This document shows, in pieces, positions 35,085 through 47,450 of a stretch of DNA of 64,000 nucleotides. The notes below the pieces were generated by a model, which searched no databases, was not told the origin of the DNA, and saw only the letters and a program-made list of their open reading frames with translations. Position 1 is the first letter of the stretch. Each line of letters opens with the position of its first letter. The stretch comes from Linnemannia elongata (taxonomy: Eukaryota > Mortierellomycota > Mortierellomycetes > Mortierellales > Mortierellaceae). The DNA lies in the NCBI GenBank assembly GCA_036320915.1, contig JAXBDG010000006.1:2356001-2420000 (forward strand), given 5' to 3'. The position numbers and the translations under genes were made by a program.

Positions 35085-37491
35085 CTATTGGAGCATTTCG
35101 ACGTAGTTTGCTAAGAAGTGGAAAGCAAGGAAGGGATAGACGATGAGTACCTTTGCGCAAGAAACCAAAACAAGTTTGCATTACAAGAGACAGCATTATA
35201 TGGGTACTTACAAGGGAAAAGTCCTGAGGCGCCGTTGGAGGTACCGCTCCACCAGTCGTCAGTGACGGCCTCAATATCGGTGATCACATCGCCCTCTGCA
35301 AACGACAACTCGTTGGGCTCGCCTGCAGCGTAATCGTACAATGCAACGGCGGAAGGTCCTGAAGATGCAGCAGCAGCAGTGTCAGCATGATCATGTCCAT
35401 GAGAAGCAGGGGCATCCACATGGTGATCAGCAACATGTTCCTCCTCGTAGTGAGCTGCGGCGGGGGCAGCAGCTGCATGGTCCTGGCCGTTCTCGATCAC
35501 CTCAACGTAGTTGGCAGGGAATAGTCCGCTGCGAGCTCCATCAACACTCTCACCGCTCCACCAACCGACATCCAGCTCGGTGACATTCACAATGATCTCG
35601 CCTTCGATCAGTGACATCTCATTCTCCTCGGCCTGCTCATAGGAATACAACACAACGGCAGAGACAGAGTCAGGAGCGGCCTCATGACCAGCATGAGACA
35701 CCTGAGAAGCAGCAGCAACCTGGGCAGTTGCGTGAACAGCAGCGGCAGCAGCCTGTGCAGCACGCTCCCTCTCTTCTTCCTCCTCCTCCTCCTGACGACA
35801 TCTCTCGTCCTCCTCACGCTGCTGCTTGGCACGCTTATCTGCAGCCTCCTTCTCCTCTTTCTCGCGTTGACGCTGCTGCTGTTCCTTTTGTCTCCTCTGG
35901 TCTTCTTCCTGAGCAGCCTGCTCACGAGCCTTCATCTCCTCGCGTGCAGATCGAGCGGCGTCCTCAGCATCAGCTCTCGCGCGCTCTTCCTTCTCGCGTG
36001 CCTCACGCTCTTCACGAGCACGGTCCTGAGATCTCTGGCGCTCCTCCTGTTCACGCTGTTCGCGCTGGCGTTGTTCTTCCTGAAGACGCTTCTCCTCGGC
36101 CTCTTTGAATGTGTTGGACTGTCCCTGTGCCTGACGGTCTCTGGCCTCGCTGGCCTCAATCTCGCGTTTGATGCGTTCCCTCTCCTCTTTCTCGCGAGCC
36201 TCACGTTCTAAACGCATCTGTTGAGCCTTGTTCATGGTGGGGTCGTTGCGAGTAGCTGGAACTGTAGAAGGTGCAGGGCTGCTACTGCTGGTGTTGTTGT
36301 TGTTGGTATTGTTGTTACCGTAGTTGAGAAGAGAGCTTGGGGGTGCAATCTTGTTGAAAGTCACTCCTGGTACGGTGTAAGACGAAGCCCCAGAAGACTT
36401 CCATGTGCGCTCAACAGCAGGTTTGACTGCTGAGACTGGGGGAGGAGTGTTGACAACGGGTGCATTCCATGAGCGCGTCACAGCGGGCGAAGAGGTCGTT
36501 GTCGTTGTTGGAAGAGGGGTCGAAGGTGTAGATCCATATGTCTTTGCAACGCCATACTATAACGAGGAAATGGCATAATTTATGTCCACACAATAATTAG
36601 TGCGCCACTTTTTTTTTTCAAGAAACAAGTGACGCTTAGCAAGGCAAAAGCTGAAGCTGGCGCTTTTTTTACCTTGGGGGCAGGCTCGGGTTTGGTAGGG
36701 TTACGCTGCATGGCAGCAATGTCCGGAATCTCTGTCCTCTTATAGGCAGACTGGAGAGGACGGATTCGTTCCTGCTCATAGGTCTCCTTGTGGATTGAAT
36801 ATTTGGAACCAGAGCCCTCATTAACTCTCTTCAAGATCTGAGCCGGTGTGACATCGGCCTCACAGCGGGCATTGATTTGCAAATGGTAACCCTATGTGAT
36901 GAAAATGAAAAAGTCGAGCACAAGTTTCTAATGCTGTTAATAGATATGATAGAAAACCAACTTGACATTGGCCGATTGCTCTTTCTGCTCGCAGAGTGCA
37001 TATCTCCATTGCTCCTTTCTTTGCGTCCACTTGCCTTCAAGAAGTTGGACACGTCGGCCAAGTGAGAATTGAACAAACCCTTCTTAGACTCTGGCACACC
37101 ATCACCGCACTATTAATGAAGGGAATTGGGTCTTGTTAGTAAAGGAAGTCCATTTTCGCGACACAAGTGCAGTTAAGAAGAGAGATAGAGAAAGCGAATA
37201 ATAAATAAAAAAAAGAGATGTTACCCAGGCGATGAGGATGAACTTGTTGAGTTCAGTGTTAGGGTCGATGATGCGTGCAAAGGCGTACTGAATCTTTCCA
37301 TCCATGAATTCGTCTTCTAATTCCTCGAGTCCGCCGTCGCCCTGTCCGAGGACCTTGAGGTCGTTGGTACCCTTGTCGTAGCCGAACATTGCCCAATTGT
37401 TGCCGGTTTTGGGGTCTGCGGGTCTGAGGATGGACTCGTAGGTGGCCTTGAGGTCATGGCCGTGTGTTGTGAAGTTGACTTGGAGACTCAT
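35085..37491 (-). CDS. ABP1: Abp1/drebrin-like actin-binding protein (ADF-H, coiled coil, two SH3)
   Basis: Five exons: 37225-37491, 37035-37109, 36673-36891, 35212-36556 and 35085-35110, giving 643 residues. The ADF-homology domain spans about residues 1-135, including NNWAMFGYDKGTNDLKVLG, FARIIDPNTELNKFILIAW and SHLADVSNFLKGYHLQINAR. A Pro-rich region is followed by a long Glu/Arg/Gln-rich coiled coil. Two SH3 domains end the protein, with ALYDY-type starts, WWSG, and LFPANYVEVIE and LFPSNYVEMLQ ends. Abp1 binds F-actin and recruits endocytic partners and Arp2/3 regulators at cortical patches. Exon 2 ends in a GC donor (AAG|GCAAGT). The last exon is only 26 bases and completes the second SH3. 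Confidence 0.93.
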
Positions 37492-38610
37492 TATGGTTGA
37501 GGTGTGTTAGTTGGTGAAATAGGATGAGGGTGGAAGGGATGTGACGTTAAAAATAAGAAAAAAGGGAGGTGAAAGTGATGGAGGGAAGGGGAAGTGTGAA
37601 AGAAGGAAGAAAGAAAGGAAAGAAGAAAGGAAGGAAGGAAAGAGAACTGTAATGAGCCAGGAACGCGACACGAAAAGAGCTCCACTTCAATTCCAACGGT
37701 CGGTGCCTGGATAAAAACGACGTCACCGGCAAAAGTCCAAGCGGCAAAATGACTGCCGCTAAAAATTGTTTCACACTTCTTCCCCCACAACCGTCGTTTT
37801 CATCTTCTCCTTTGGGCCCATTCAAACCTTGTGGATCCAATCACTCTGAGGAGGCACAAAAGGAGGTCTACGCAGACATTGAATACCATGAGACACGGCA
37901 TGATGCAGTCAGCTCAAAAAAATAAGCAGGCACAATGACAACACCTCACGCGACCACCTGCAATAGCAATTATTATTGTCTTCCCCTGGAGATGAATCAT
38001 CATAATTCTTACACTTTTTTATTTTCCCGCCTTCAACTTACAGCGAGCACAGTTATTTTGCGAAAACAGAAAACAGACAGGTCAAAGAATCTTTGCGGTC
38101 AAAAGAGAACGCTGTTGAAGCTGGAAAGAAGGGAGAAAAGGGAACCCCCCCCCCCCTTTTGGTGGCGTGGAGACGGTGGAATGATAATGTTCGACTCGGG
38201 TCAGGTCCCATCTCTTCCGTCATTGGTGTCAGTCGGCGCTTGAACATCCAACAAAAGATGTCCAGTTGCCACTCATCTATCTATCCAACTGGCCCTTCTT
38301 CTGCTCCCCATTCGTCTCCTCTGCCCAAATATGCTTTTTTGTTGTTGCCTTCTTTGCTCACAAATACCTCCCACATTTTATTTTATTTTTCTTTCTTCCC
38401 TTTTCTTTTTTATTTTTTTATTTTCTCCTTCCACCTTTCGTTTAACACCCCACACCCACCTACTCATTTCTCTACTTCTCATTCCCACAACTGCTCTTGC
38501 ACACCCACTTCACACCCTCATCACTACCCACTCTCACCCTTACAGTCACCCTTCATTGTTTTCATTCTCATTCCCAGCACTCCTACGATTCAGATCCACC
38601 TCCACCAGCA
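37492..38610. promoter_or_regulatory. Divergent promoter region (ABP1 / SPX-RING)
   Basis: Bases 37555-37650 are GA-rich on the plus strand (CT on the ABP1 sense strand). Bases 38330-38610 are strongly CT-rich on the SPX-RING sense strand. No separate gene is seen. Confidence 0.55.
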
Positions 38611-41358
38611 ATGAAATTTGGAAAGGCTCTCGAGACAAACGCAGAGGCAATGCCAGAAAGCTGGCGGCCATACTTGATTCAGTACAAGGCACTCAAGAAA
38701 AAGATCAACGCCATCGTCAAAGAACTCGATGACCGAGGTCTCCCCTCCCCCATCATCAAAAACTTGCTCTCCCAAACCCTCTCCGGCGACATGCAACGAC
38801 TCGAATACTCCTTTGACGGTAATCAACTCTTTTTTGTTTTTTCTTGGAATAAATGATGCATCGAGACTCATAAGGACAGGAATATTAGTCTAGACTCAAC
38901 TCGAGGGTCATTCACCTACTCCCAACTCCTTTTTTGGTGAGGGTGTAGGGGGGTAGGGTGTACAAAGCGTCCTCCTCTACTTTTGTTGCCTTCTGATTTT
39001 TACACCACCGTGGTTTTGAACCCTTTGGACCTCCATGTCCGTCCTACTTTCCCCACCTGCTGCATCCGCCCCTTTATTTCTTAACTTTCCAACCTTCATT
39101 TTCCACCATTGCTGAGTGGTGCATTGGGCTTATTTGGGCCCATCCGCTTTTGTTGATGTCTGCTCTTATACTTCATCGGATATATCCCTCAAAATGGACA
39201 CAGACAACAGAAAAGAAAAAAAAAAACAAACACCGAGTGACTAATCCCTCATCTCATGCTTTCATCGCTTTGTCAAATCCCTCACTCTTCACAATAGAGG
39301 ACAAGAAGCACTTGAAGACTCACATCAAGGTCGTGCTGGATGATCTTGCTCCAGGAACAGAGGACGGTCTACCCTTTGGCCCCATGCCGCTCAAACAGGA
39401 GGAACAACTCTCGAAACTGTTTGCTCACGAACTCGCCTTCCTCAACAGCTCCGCCTCGTCATCTTCAAGCGATCTGCAAGAGCAATTGGCCCAGGATCAA
39501 GATGGAAGTGAGCACGACTCGGAGGACCAGGACCAGGAGGGCAAGCCTAACACCGGCTTGGAGGACCTCTTGGACGATGCGACTCTCTCAGAGACCTCTG
39601 AAGAGACTTCAGTCGGCGACGAAGACCGCAGCGGTAATGCGGAGGACAAAGAATTGTTGGAGTTCAATAGTTCGCCGTCGTCTCCATTAACGCCCTTGTC
39701 GCCAACCTTCAGTCATGGGACAAGCACGCCGCCGACTGAATTGACCGACGACATCAACAACAATCAGGCGTTTTCTTCACCTACATCAGGAGTAACGCAC
39801 GGACCCAACTCAGGCACAATTTCATCCACGTCGACTTCCCACTCACACATTCATACCCCCTCTCCCCTCTCTCAGCCTCCACTCCAACCTCAACCTCAAC
39901 CTCAACTTGATCAAGAACGGAGCCATGATTTTTCTGCAGCGTCTGCTACCGATGCATCACCTTCATCACCATCGTCGGAACCAGTAGAGACACTCATCAC
40001 CCCTGGAGCTGCTGCTGGAAAAATCGACAATGCAGGCAATTCCAAGATCTTGACAACAGAAGAAGATGGAAAAAGGTAATCAAAGCTGGGAGCAATGGAT
40101 TAATGCGTCAAGCGAAACGTTTTCAACAAAGCATTGCATTTGAAAGTAGTCGTAAAAGTAAGAAGCAAACTGACCAAAAGGTCCAAACTCATCTTTTATG
40201 GCATTGGTTGGAATAATGCAATTTAGAGTGCTGGTGATTGAGCTGACAGCCGACACAGCGTTCTTTGACCAATTGGGCGAAGAGGTCTCACAGCTGAGCA
40301 AGCTGCAACAGGCCAACAAGTTGGAGTTTGAGTCCAAAGTTGACGATCTAAGCAAGATCTTGACCGTTGTTTCGTCGCCCCACAACAAGGACATGTACAC
40401 CTGGCGGGAGATCTTGAAGATTTACTTGGACGCACAGGTCTTCGTGGGCGACCAGGAGTCGGATAGGTCGACTCGATCATCTGAGAAGGCACAGACGCAA
40501 CTGCAGTGGTTCTTGAAGGAGATGGATCGGAGCAAGTTGACGCAAAAGTTCAAGCAGTCAAAGTCCAAAATTGCCTTCAACACCTTCTTCCAACTCAACT
40601 CTGAGTTGATCACGATGAAGCAGTTCAAGGAGCTCAACCAAATGGCCATGACAAAGATCTTGAAAAAGCACGACAAGCGGACTAATCTTAGGTAAAGGCG
40701 CTTTTCGGAATATTCTCCGAGCGAGATCTTTGCTCGTCCAACCAATTCGACATGTTTGCTCACAATTTCTCGTTTGTTTGTTTTTATGTGTTTTGCTTTG
40801 TCTACTTTACTTTAGTGCGAGCTTGGGATTCCCAAAGCATCTGCAGAACGAGCCGTTCTACAGCGACAATATCTCAAAGTCTTTGACCTATACCATCGGC
40901 AACCAGCTAGTCTCCATCATCCCCCAGCCCGACGACTACGCCTGCCCCATCTGCATGTGTAAGTTTCTCAGATTTTTTTTATCCACACAATCCAGGATCA
41001 CACTCAGCCATATATTCTGACCTCATCCTCACCCTACTTTTTTTTTTTTGCGACAATGTTAGCGGTGGCATGGAAACCAATCCGACTAAACTGCAAACAC
41101 GTCTTCTGCGTCCGCTGCCTGATCAAAGCCCAACGGAAGCGCATGGTCCACTGCCCAGTCTGTCGCCAAACAAACTCTGTCCACGAAGCCGACGCTTCCA
41201 ACCTCGACGTCACCATGATGAACTTCTTGAAACTCTATTTCCCCAAGGAGATCAAGGAGAAGCGGAAGGAGTCCTCAAAGGAGCAAGCGGTCGAGGAGAT
41301 GGAGGCCTTGACGGGGCGCCGATTCACGGATAATCCGGATGCTTGTCTTATCATGTAG
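38611..41358 (+). CDS. SPX-RING protein, probable phosphate-sensing E3 ubiquitin ligase
   Basis: Five exons: 38611-38818, 39298-40075, 40227-40691, 40816-40958 and 41063-41358, giving 629 residues. The N-terminus (MKFGKALE, WRPYLIQYKALKKKI) is a classic SPX start. SPX continues after a disordered insert of about 230 residues rich in Ser, Asp, Glu, Pro and Gln, with FFDQLGEEVSQLSKLQQ and the basic KFKQSKSKIAFNTFF, then AMTKILKKHDKRTNL, which carries inositol-pyrophosphate-binding lysines. A C3HC4 RING follows (CPICM, LNCKHVFCVRC, VHCPVCR), with one intron between the first two Cys pairs. Plant NLA/BAH1 has this layout and targets phosphate transporters; the same role here is inference. Confidence 0.9.
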
Positions 41359-41705
41359 TTTTTGTTGAGTTTTTTTTTTTGTTGTTTTTTTTCTTTGTTT
41401 TGTTTTATTATTTGCTTTGTCCTTATTTTTTTGCCACGAAAATACCCATATTCCTTCACCACCACCACCATCCAAACACTACCACTACTACTAACATCAT
41501 CATCATCATCACCTACATTAATAAAACCTCTACCATTTTGTCCCTTTCTATCGTTCTCTATCGTTTTAATAATAATTATCGCCTGCCTGCCTGGCCCGCT
41601 TGCTTTGGTATGATACACTGAAAAAAATCGTAAAAAGAAAAAAAAGCTAGACTTGCGAGGACGGGAGGGGGGGGAAATGTTCTTCAAGAAGGGAGAGAAA
41701 ATTTT
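41359..41705. other. Convergent 3' spacer
   Basis: T-rich downstream sequence of the SPX-RING gene, CAT/CAC/ATC trinucleotide stretches (41460-41525), and the 3' region of the helicase gene. Nothing else is seen. Confidence 0.5.
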
Positions 41706-44700
41706 TTAGAACCAACTCTGTTGGCTGCCTCCAGTGCCCTGTCCAGCATTGGTAGTCCACATCTCACGAGGGTCCTGGCTCTGCTGCTGCTGCTGATGCA
41801 TCATCGAGGGTGCTCCGTGTCCACCACCTCCATGTCCGCCATGTCCGTGATGCCCACCATGATGGTTATTATGATATCCACCACCATAGCTGTTCGAGTT
41901 GCTGTTGGAGTACCCCGCCCGACTACTAGGTCGACTACCATTGTTGCTATGTCCTCCTCCCGACGAGTAATACGATCCGCCACCACTATAAGCCCTGGAG
42001 CTAGTAGGGAAAGGCAGATGCTGCGACGACGAAGGATGGTGATAATCCATAGCACTGGAACGCCCACTATTATTCCCGCTGGCATATCCACTGTTGTATC
42101 CACTTCCTCCATTGCTGGGGTAGTACGATGATCCATGGTATCCATGACCACTGGGGCCACCGCCGGCCATCATCTCCTCATCCGAGGCCTGGAGGAGATC
42201 GACGACTCCCTCGACCAATCGGATCATCGCAGGCTGGTCCAGCCAGTCCTTACCCGACTCGATCGCTTGCGCCAACAGGACGTCCATATCCACCCCATCG
42301 TCCATTCCACTTCCATTAAGACCGCCTCCTCCGCTGTGGCCCAGATCCAATCCAACGCCATAGTATCCGAGTTGTGGCGAGGGCGTTGACCGGTTACTGT
42401 CCTGAAGATTGATGTTGGCGTTGTTCAGTCCACCGTTCTTGAACCCGTTGTTTCGCCCTTGCTGTTGGAGGAGATGCGAGTTCCTACTCTTATGATCAAG
42501 GATCAAAAACATTTTCTCAAATCCATCCGTCATCAACTCTCTCAACGAAGCCAACGTCCTAATCGTCCTCTCCGAACCATTAAACTTCCACCATCCGTCA
42601 ACCACCAGCTGGTTATACCCAACCACTTCCACATCATTCTCACCCGCAAACAGCAGGATCGATATCGGATCCAACCTCGTCGTGTTCCTCAAAAAGATCT
42701 GTGTCTCCCCCGTCCGGACCTTGGTCGAGAACGCATAGACCGACCCTGGTTCGGGCACCTGCTCCGGATACATCATCTTCTCGCCCCTCATCGAGTTGAC
42801 CGATCCTGGGTGGACAATACACGTGTTATCATGTCGTGTCCGATGAATCTTCTTGCTGGTCTTGTACGAGATGTTGGGGAACACTCCGGCGCAGATCATG
42901 GCTCTCAACAACGGGATACAGTTCGAGTTCTTGTTGTAATCGGCGGGACCCATCTCAAAGTTCGACGCCTGCTGCTGACGCTGTTGGAAGGTCATCGTGG
43001 GTACGACGCCAGCCTTCTCGAGCAACCCCAAAAGCTGAGTCTTGGCACGCTTGACATTATCCAGCGCTTGGCGACTCAAAAAGTTCTGGTCCGTAAACGC
43101 AAATGACGCCCGGGTGGGGTCACCGCGCTCGCCTGTTCGCTCCAACTGCGTCATGGCCTGGGTCATCACGTCCTGCCAGGCATTGTACGCGTTCATCATC
43201 GCCAAATGATCACTGTTCAACTCCTTGGCCCACTTCATCTTGGCCCGATCCGCCTATTCATTGAAATAAACATAGTTCAAACTTATTAGTAGCTGCATTA
43301 AGGCTCTCCGCACTTTTTTTTTCTGTGAACAAACAGAGGTACATACCTGCTCTTTGCGCATGAGCGGCGAGACGAAAATGTCCTTGGTGCCTAGGGAGGC
43401 ACAGAGGGTCAAGACAGGGTCGAGACAACGGAAGACACAACTCAAGATCAAACACCTTCCGAAACTGGGCTCGACAGGAAGAGTTGCCAGGACCCTACCC
43501 AGGGGCGTCAAGTTCTCGTTCCGGTCCAAAGCCCCCAAGGATGTCAACTGAGCCAGTGCATCAGAAACACTGAGTTGGTCGGGAGGCTGAATGGCCTCGG
43601 CCAAGACGCTGGCAATCTTGGTAGAACTATCGACGGACTTGATGTGAAGACAGATCTCCTGCAAGTCCGAGCGAAGCATCTCAGGGATCGAGAACGAGTC
43701 CAAGAGCTCGCGGCGCTGCTGGGACATCATGCAAAAGTACTGACCTTCCTGAACACGACCGGCACGTCCTGCTCTCTGCTTCAAGCTCGATGCACTGATC
43801 CATGTGGGCAACAGGGTCGTCATCCGCTTGGTGGGGTCATAATTGGTCTCCTTGACCTTGGCACTGTCGACCACATGGACCACATCCTGAATGGTAATCG
43901 AGGTCTCGGCAATGTTGGTTGCGAGGATAATCTTGCGCATTCCGGGGTCGGGCAGGGGCTCAAAAACTTCTTGCTGTGAGATCGAGGGGAGGGTTGAGTG
44001 GAGAACATGGATCCTGTACTTGTTGGTGTCGTTGTAGTCGATACCCAAAGGTGCCATGTTGATCAGCTGCCGCTGTACCTCCTGCATATCCTCCCATCCG
44101 GACAAGAAACACAGGATCGCTCCCGAAGGTGGCGTGGTCTTGATAATGTGCGAGATGGTCATGGCGATCAAATAGGCTGGGATCTCTGCATCCAATACTT
44201 CATCCCTAGGCATTCTGGAAACGCTCCGTGCCTGGTTCAGAACGCTCTCGGCGTAATCCAGTTCACTATCATCCACGTCGTCCTCTTCATCGTCACTGTC
44301 GTATTTCCTGGCTGGTGCAGAGGGTCGAGATGAATGATGCGGTTGAGGGGGTCCGACGGGCATGATGTTCATCTCGCGCTGGATATACTTGGTAGTCTGC
44401 TCATGCCTCGAGAATGCCGACATAACCGACTGTGAGTGTTTCTTGTACATCGAATCCAGCAACTCGTTCAAGAAGAACTGCTTGACAGGGAAGGTACGAC
44501 CAGGGACCGAGATCGAAGGACACTGTCCACTCTTGAAGCCCTCGCCAAAGTACGACGCAAACAATCCTGTGTCGATGGTGGCACTCATCAAAATGAGCTT
44601 GATCACTGGCAGACCCTTGGAGCGACGCTCCCGCTGCATCTGTCGCAACAACACCAGCAAGAAATCCGTGTCAATGTCGCGTTCGTGAACCTCGTCCACA

Positions 44701-46781
44701 ACAATATGACTCACGCCTCGGAAGGGGTCATGTGGCGCCGATCCAGCAGCACCGAGTCCGCCCGCTCCTATTGCTCCGCTCTGTCCCTCGTTGTGCATCA
44801 TGCGCAAAAAGATACCCGTTGTACAGTACAGAATCGATCCGCCAGGGGTGGGTGGTTGGTTGTCGAAACGAACTTGGTAACCGACCGACTGTCCAACCCG
44901 CTCTCCTCGCTCGACTGCAACGCGCTGTGCTACAGAAATGGCGGCAATTCGGCGAGGTTGAGTACAAATGATGTTGCAGACTCCTCCTTGACGGTTCTTG
45001 ATGTAGTCTTCTAGAATGATCTGTGGCAGCTGAGTGGTTTTGCCGCATCCTGTCTGTCCGACCAGAACCACCACGTCGTTATCGCGGAGCTTACTTGTGA
45101 TCTCTTCCGCATAGTGGGCAATCGGCAAAGCAGCCCTGCCTGCTCGGATTTTGGCGAGCGATGGGTTTTGTTGGTAGGCGTGCAATTGATCAAAGAGTCG
45201 TGCGGACTTTCCGGCCATCTGCTGCCCATCCATTCTGCCAACGAGCCCACGGTTGTTCCTGCGGTTGTTGTTTGGTTGTTGCTGCTTCGACTTTTCAGAG
45301 TCATCTGAGGGTGACTTGACGCCTAGTTGAGGGCGCTTGGCGGTGAAGAAGGCCTGCCGGCTAAGGTTGCTGAGCATCACTTCAATGTCCTGCCTCATCG
45401 ACTCATCCATTCCAACATGAATACTGGGCGCCGCACGGACAACATCGGCATGCTTTCCTTTGCTGTCCTTGGTCGACTCGAATTGTTGCCATGTCGCCGC
45501 CGATTCCTTCTTCATGTTGACAGCTGCGTCAACGTAGGCGGCGTGCTCGGCATCCTTCTTACTCCTCTTCTTGCCCGAACCCATGATCCGATCCTGCACA
45601 AAGAGGTCCGCCTGCCAGAGAGCCTGGTGTGTCTTTCCTGAACTGTGGTAGTCGATGTAGGGAGGTCCGAGGTTGAATGTGCGGATGAAATAATCGACAA
45701 ACTTTTTGGCGACTTCGACGGTGAATCCTGACTCCTCGAGCGATCCGGGTTGGGGGAGGACAGCATTAGCTCCACGGGCGATGGCCATCTGCTGGAACTG
45801 TGCCGCAGCCGCCATCTCTGCCGCCTCAACGGTAGGTCCGGATCCAGATCCGACAATGTTTTCGTACTTGAGAGACGAGGTCACAGTCTTGGTGGCGGGG
45901 TCGGTCTTAGTGTCGTACTTGGGGAGGCCGACCTTCTTGTTGACGAAAAAGTTGACGGCCCAGTCCTTGGGAGACTTGGCGATGTTCTTCTTGCCACGAC
46001 CGTATTGACGATAATATTCGATCAGCGAAAGCTTATCCAGCTGATAGCAGGTGTCGAGCGCACAGATCTTCTCGGCATCCTTCTTATTCTTGCCGTCGCC
46101 GCGTCCGGTAATGATGATCTCAGGGTCGGGTGTCTGGACCTTGAACTCCATCCTGACCCAGTTGCCGGGCAATCCTGGAGTCGATACGATCTCGAACTGA
46201 GGCTGGGGTTCGATCGCCCTGCAAACAAACTGGAGGTAGTTCTTGGGATTCTCCCACCAGCGCTCGCCCTTTTCAGCAGTACTCTCGGAGTGATCGGTGT
46301 TGTAGGAGGTATCCAAATGACGTTGATCGTAGAGGTAGATTCGTTCCTGCTTGACTGGAGGAGGGCCGCCAAAGCGGCCACCTCTTCCTCCGCCTCGGCC
46401 ACCACGACCTCCTCCTCCACCTCCTCCACCACCACTATAGCCACCGTTGCCATTATGATGGGTGTTATTATTGTTCGATCGGAAACTGCGACCACCGCCG
46501 CCGTTGTTGTTGTTACTGCTGTATCCACCTCCTCTGGATCCCCCACCACGGCCAGAGTGTCCACGGCTGTTGTTGTGGTGGTCGTAATGGGAATCAGACT
46601 GGTCCCATTGCTGGTGGCTACGGTTGGGTGGAGGGTAAGGAGCGGAGGAAGGGAAAGAAGGAGGAGGAGCTGAGGGAGAGTCGTTGGGATTTGGCTGGAG
46701 ATAATGCGGGTGGTTGGGATTATTGACGTTGCTGTTGTTGTAGTTGGCAGTCCGGTGAGGCGGTTGATAGCGCGGCGGCAT
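41706..46781 (-). CDS. DExH-box RNA helicase, DHX9/Maleless-like, with dsRNA-binding domains and Gly-rich tails
   Basis: Two exons: 43347-46781 and 41706-43253, giving 1660 residues. The N-terminal 130 residues are Asn/Pro-rich, then Gly/Arg-rich (RGGRGG repeats). Three dsRBD-like segments follow: NYLQFVCRA...NKKDAEKICAL, DWAVNFFVNKK...AAEMAAAAQF, and KKFVDYFIRTF...SKKDAEHAAYVDAA. Helicase motifs are I (GQTGCGKTTQLPQ, about residue 575), II (DEVHERD), III (SATIDT) and VI (QRAGRAGR). A winged-helix/ratchet and OB-fold region lies across the exon junction (MRKEQADRAK). The C-terminal 180 residues are Gly/Ser/Tyr/His-rich with Gln runs. Such enzymes unwind dsRNA and RNA:DNA hybrids in the nucleus and cytoplasm. 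Exact orthology to DHX9 is likely but needs a tree. Confidence 0.9.
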
Positions 46782-47450
46782 TGTTCTTTCAGAATAGGAA
46801 AGTGTTCGGGTCCTTGGTAGGGTCTGTCCGGTGTATATATATATGTGTGTGTGTGTGTGCTTTGACTTTTTGTGTAAGGTTGGCCTGTTGTCTGGCTGTC
46901 TGTCTATGCGGGATCAGGAAGGGATAGATGCGCAAGGAGAGAGGAACGTGAGATGAGAGCACTGCAGGACGAGAAATGAGATCGATCAAAGAGCGCGCCC
47001 GAAACACATGTCGCACTTCCTCTTACCCTCTTTATGAATCAGAGCGGGGTGGTGCGGTCTGAGATGGTGATTAGAGTGAGTGGAGGATAGTGGCGTGAAA
47101 AAAAGCGGGAGTGGGGAGAGTGTATACGATGAATGAAGAGATGCGGCCAAAGTGGTGAAGAAAAAAGATCTGACCGAAGAAGGGTGAAGAAGAAAAGGAG
47201 GAGAGAGTGCGAGAGTGATAAATAAGAAATCGCTTTGGATCATGTGATCGATTTTTTATTCTCTTTTTTTTTTTTTGGGTTGATTTTTCGTGATGATTTG
47301 GAGTCTATCGGAAGAAAAGATTAATGGTTGACTACTGCTGCTGTTGTTGTTGGTGTTGCTGCTGCTGCTGTTTTGCAAAGGACGGAAGGGGTATGCGTGG
47401 TTGGGGTGGTTGGGTTAAAAGGATAAAGAACGAGGGCCAAGAGCGCCTCT
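46782..47450. promoter_or_regulatory. Helicase promoter and 3' region of pseudokinase gene
   Basis: The plus strand is GA-rich at 46900-47240 (CT on the helicase sense strand). A TA/TG microsatellite lies at 46836-46860. Bases 47335-47370 are a GCT/GTT repeat just downstream of the pseudokinase stop. No gene was recognised. Confidence 0.55.
46836..46860. repeat. TA/TG dinucleotide microsatellite
   Basis: A short TA run passes directly into about eight TG units in the 5' leader region of the helicase gene. Confidence 0.75.

Noticed and set aside
45750..46673. 307-residue open frame antisense to the helicase N-terminus
   Set aside because: Arises from Gly-rich GGT/GGC repeats on the other strand.
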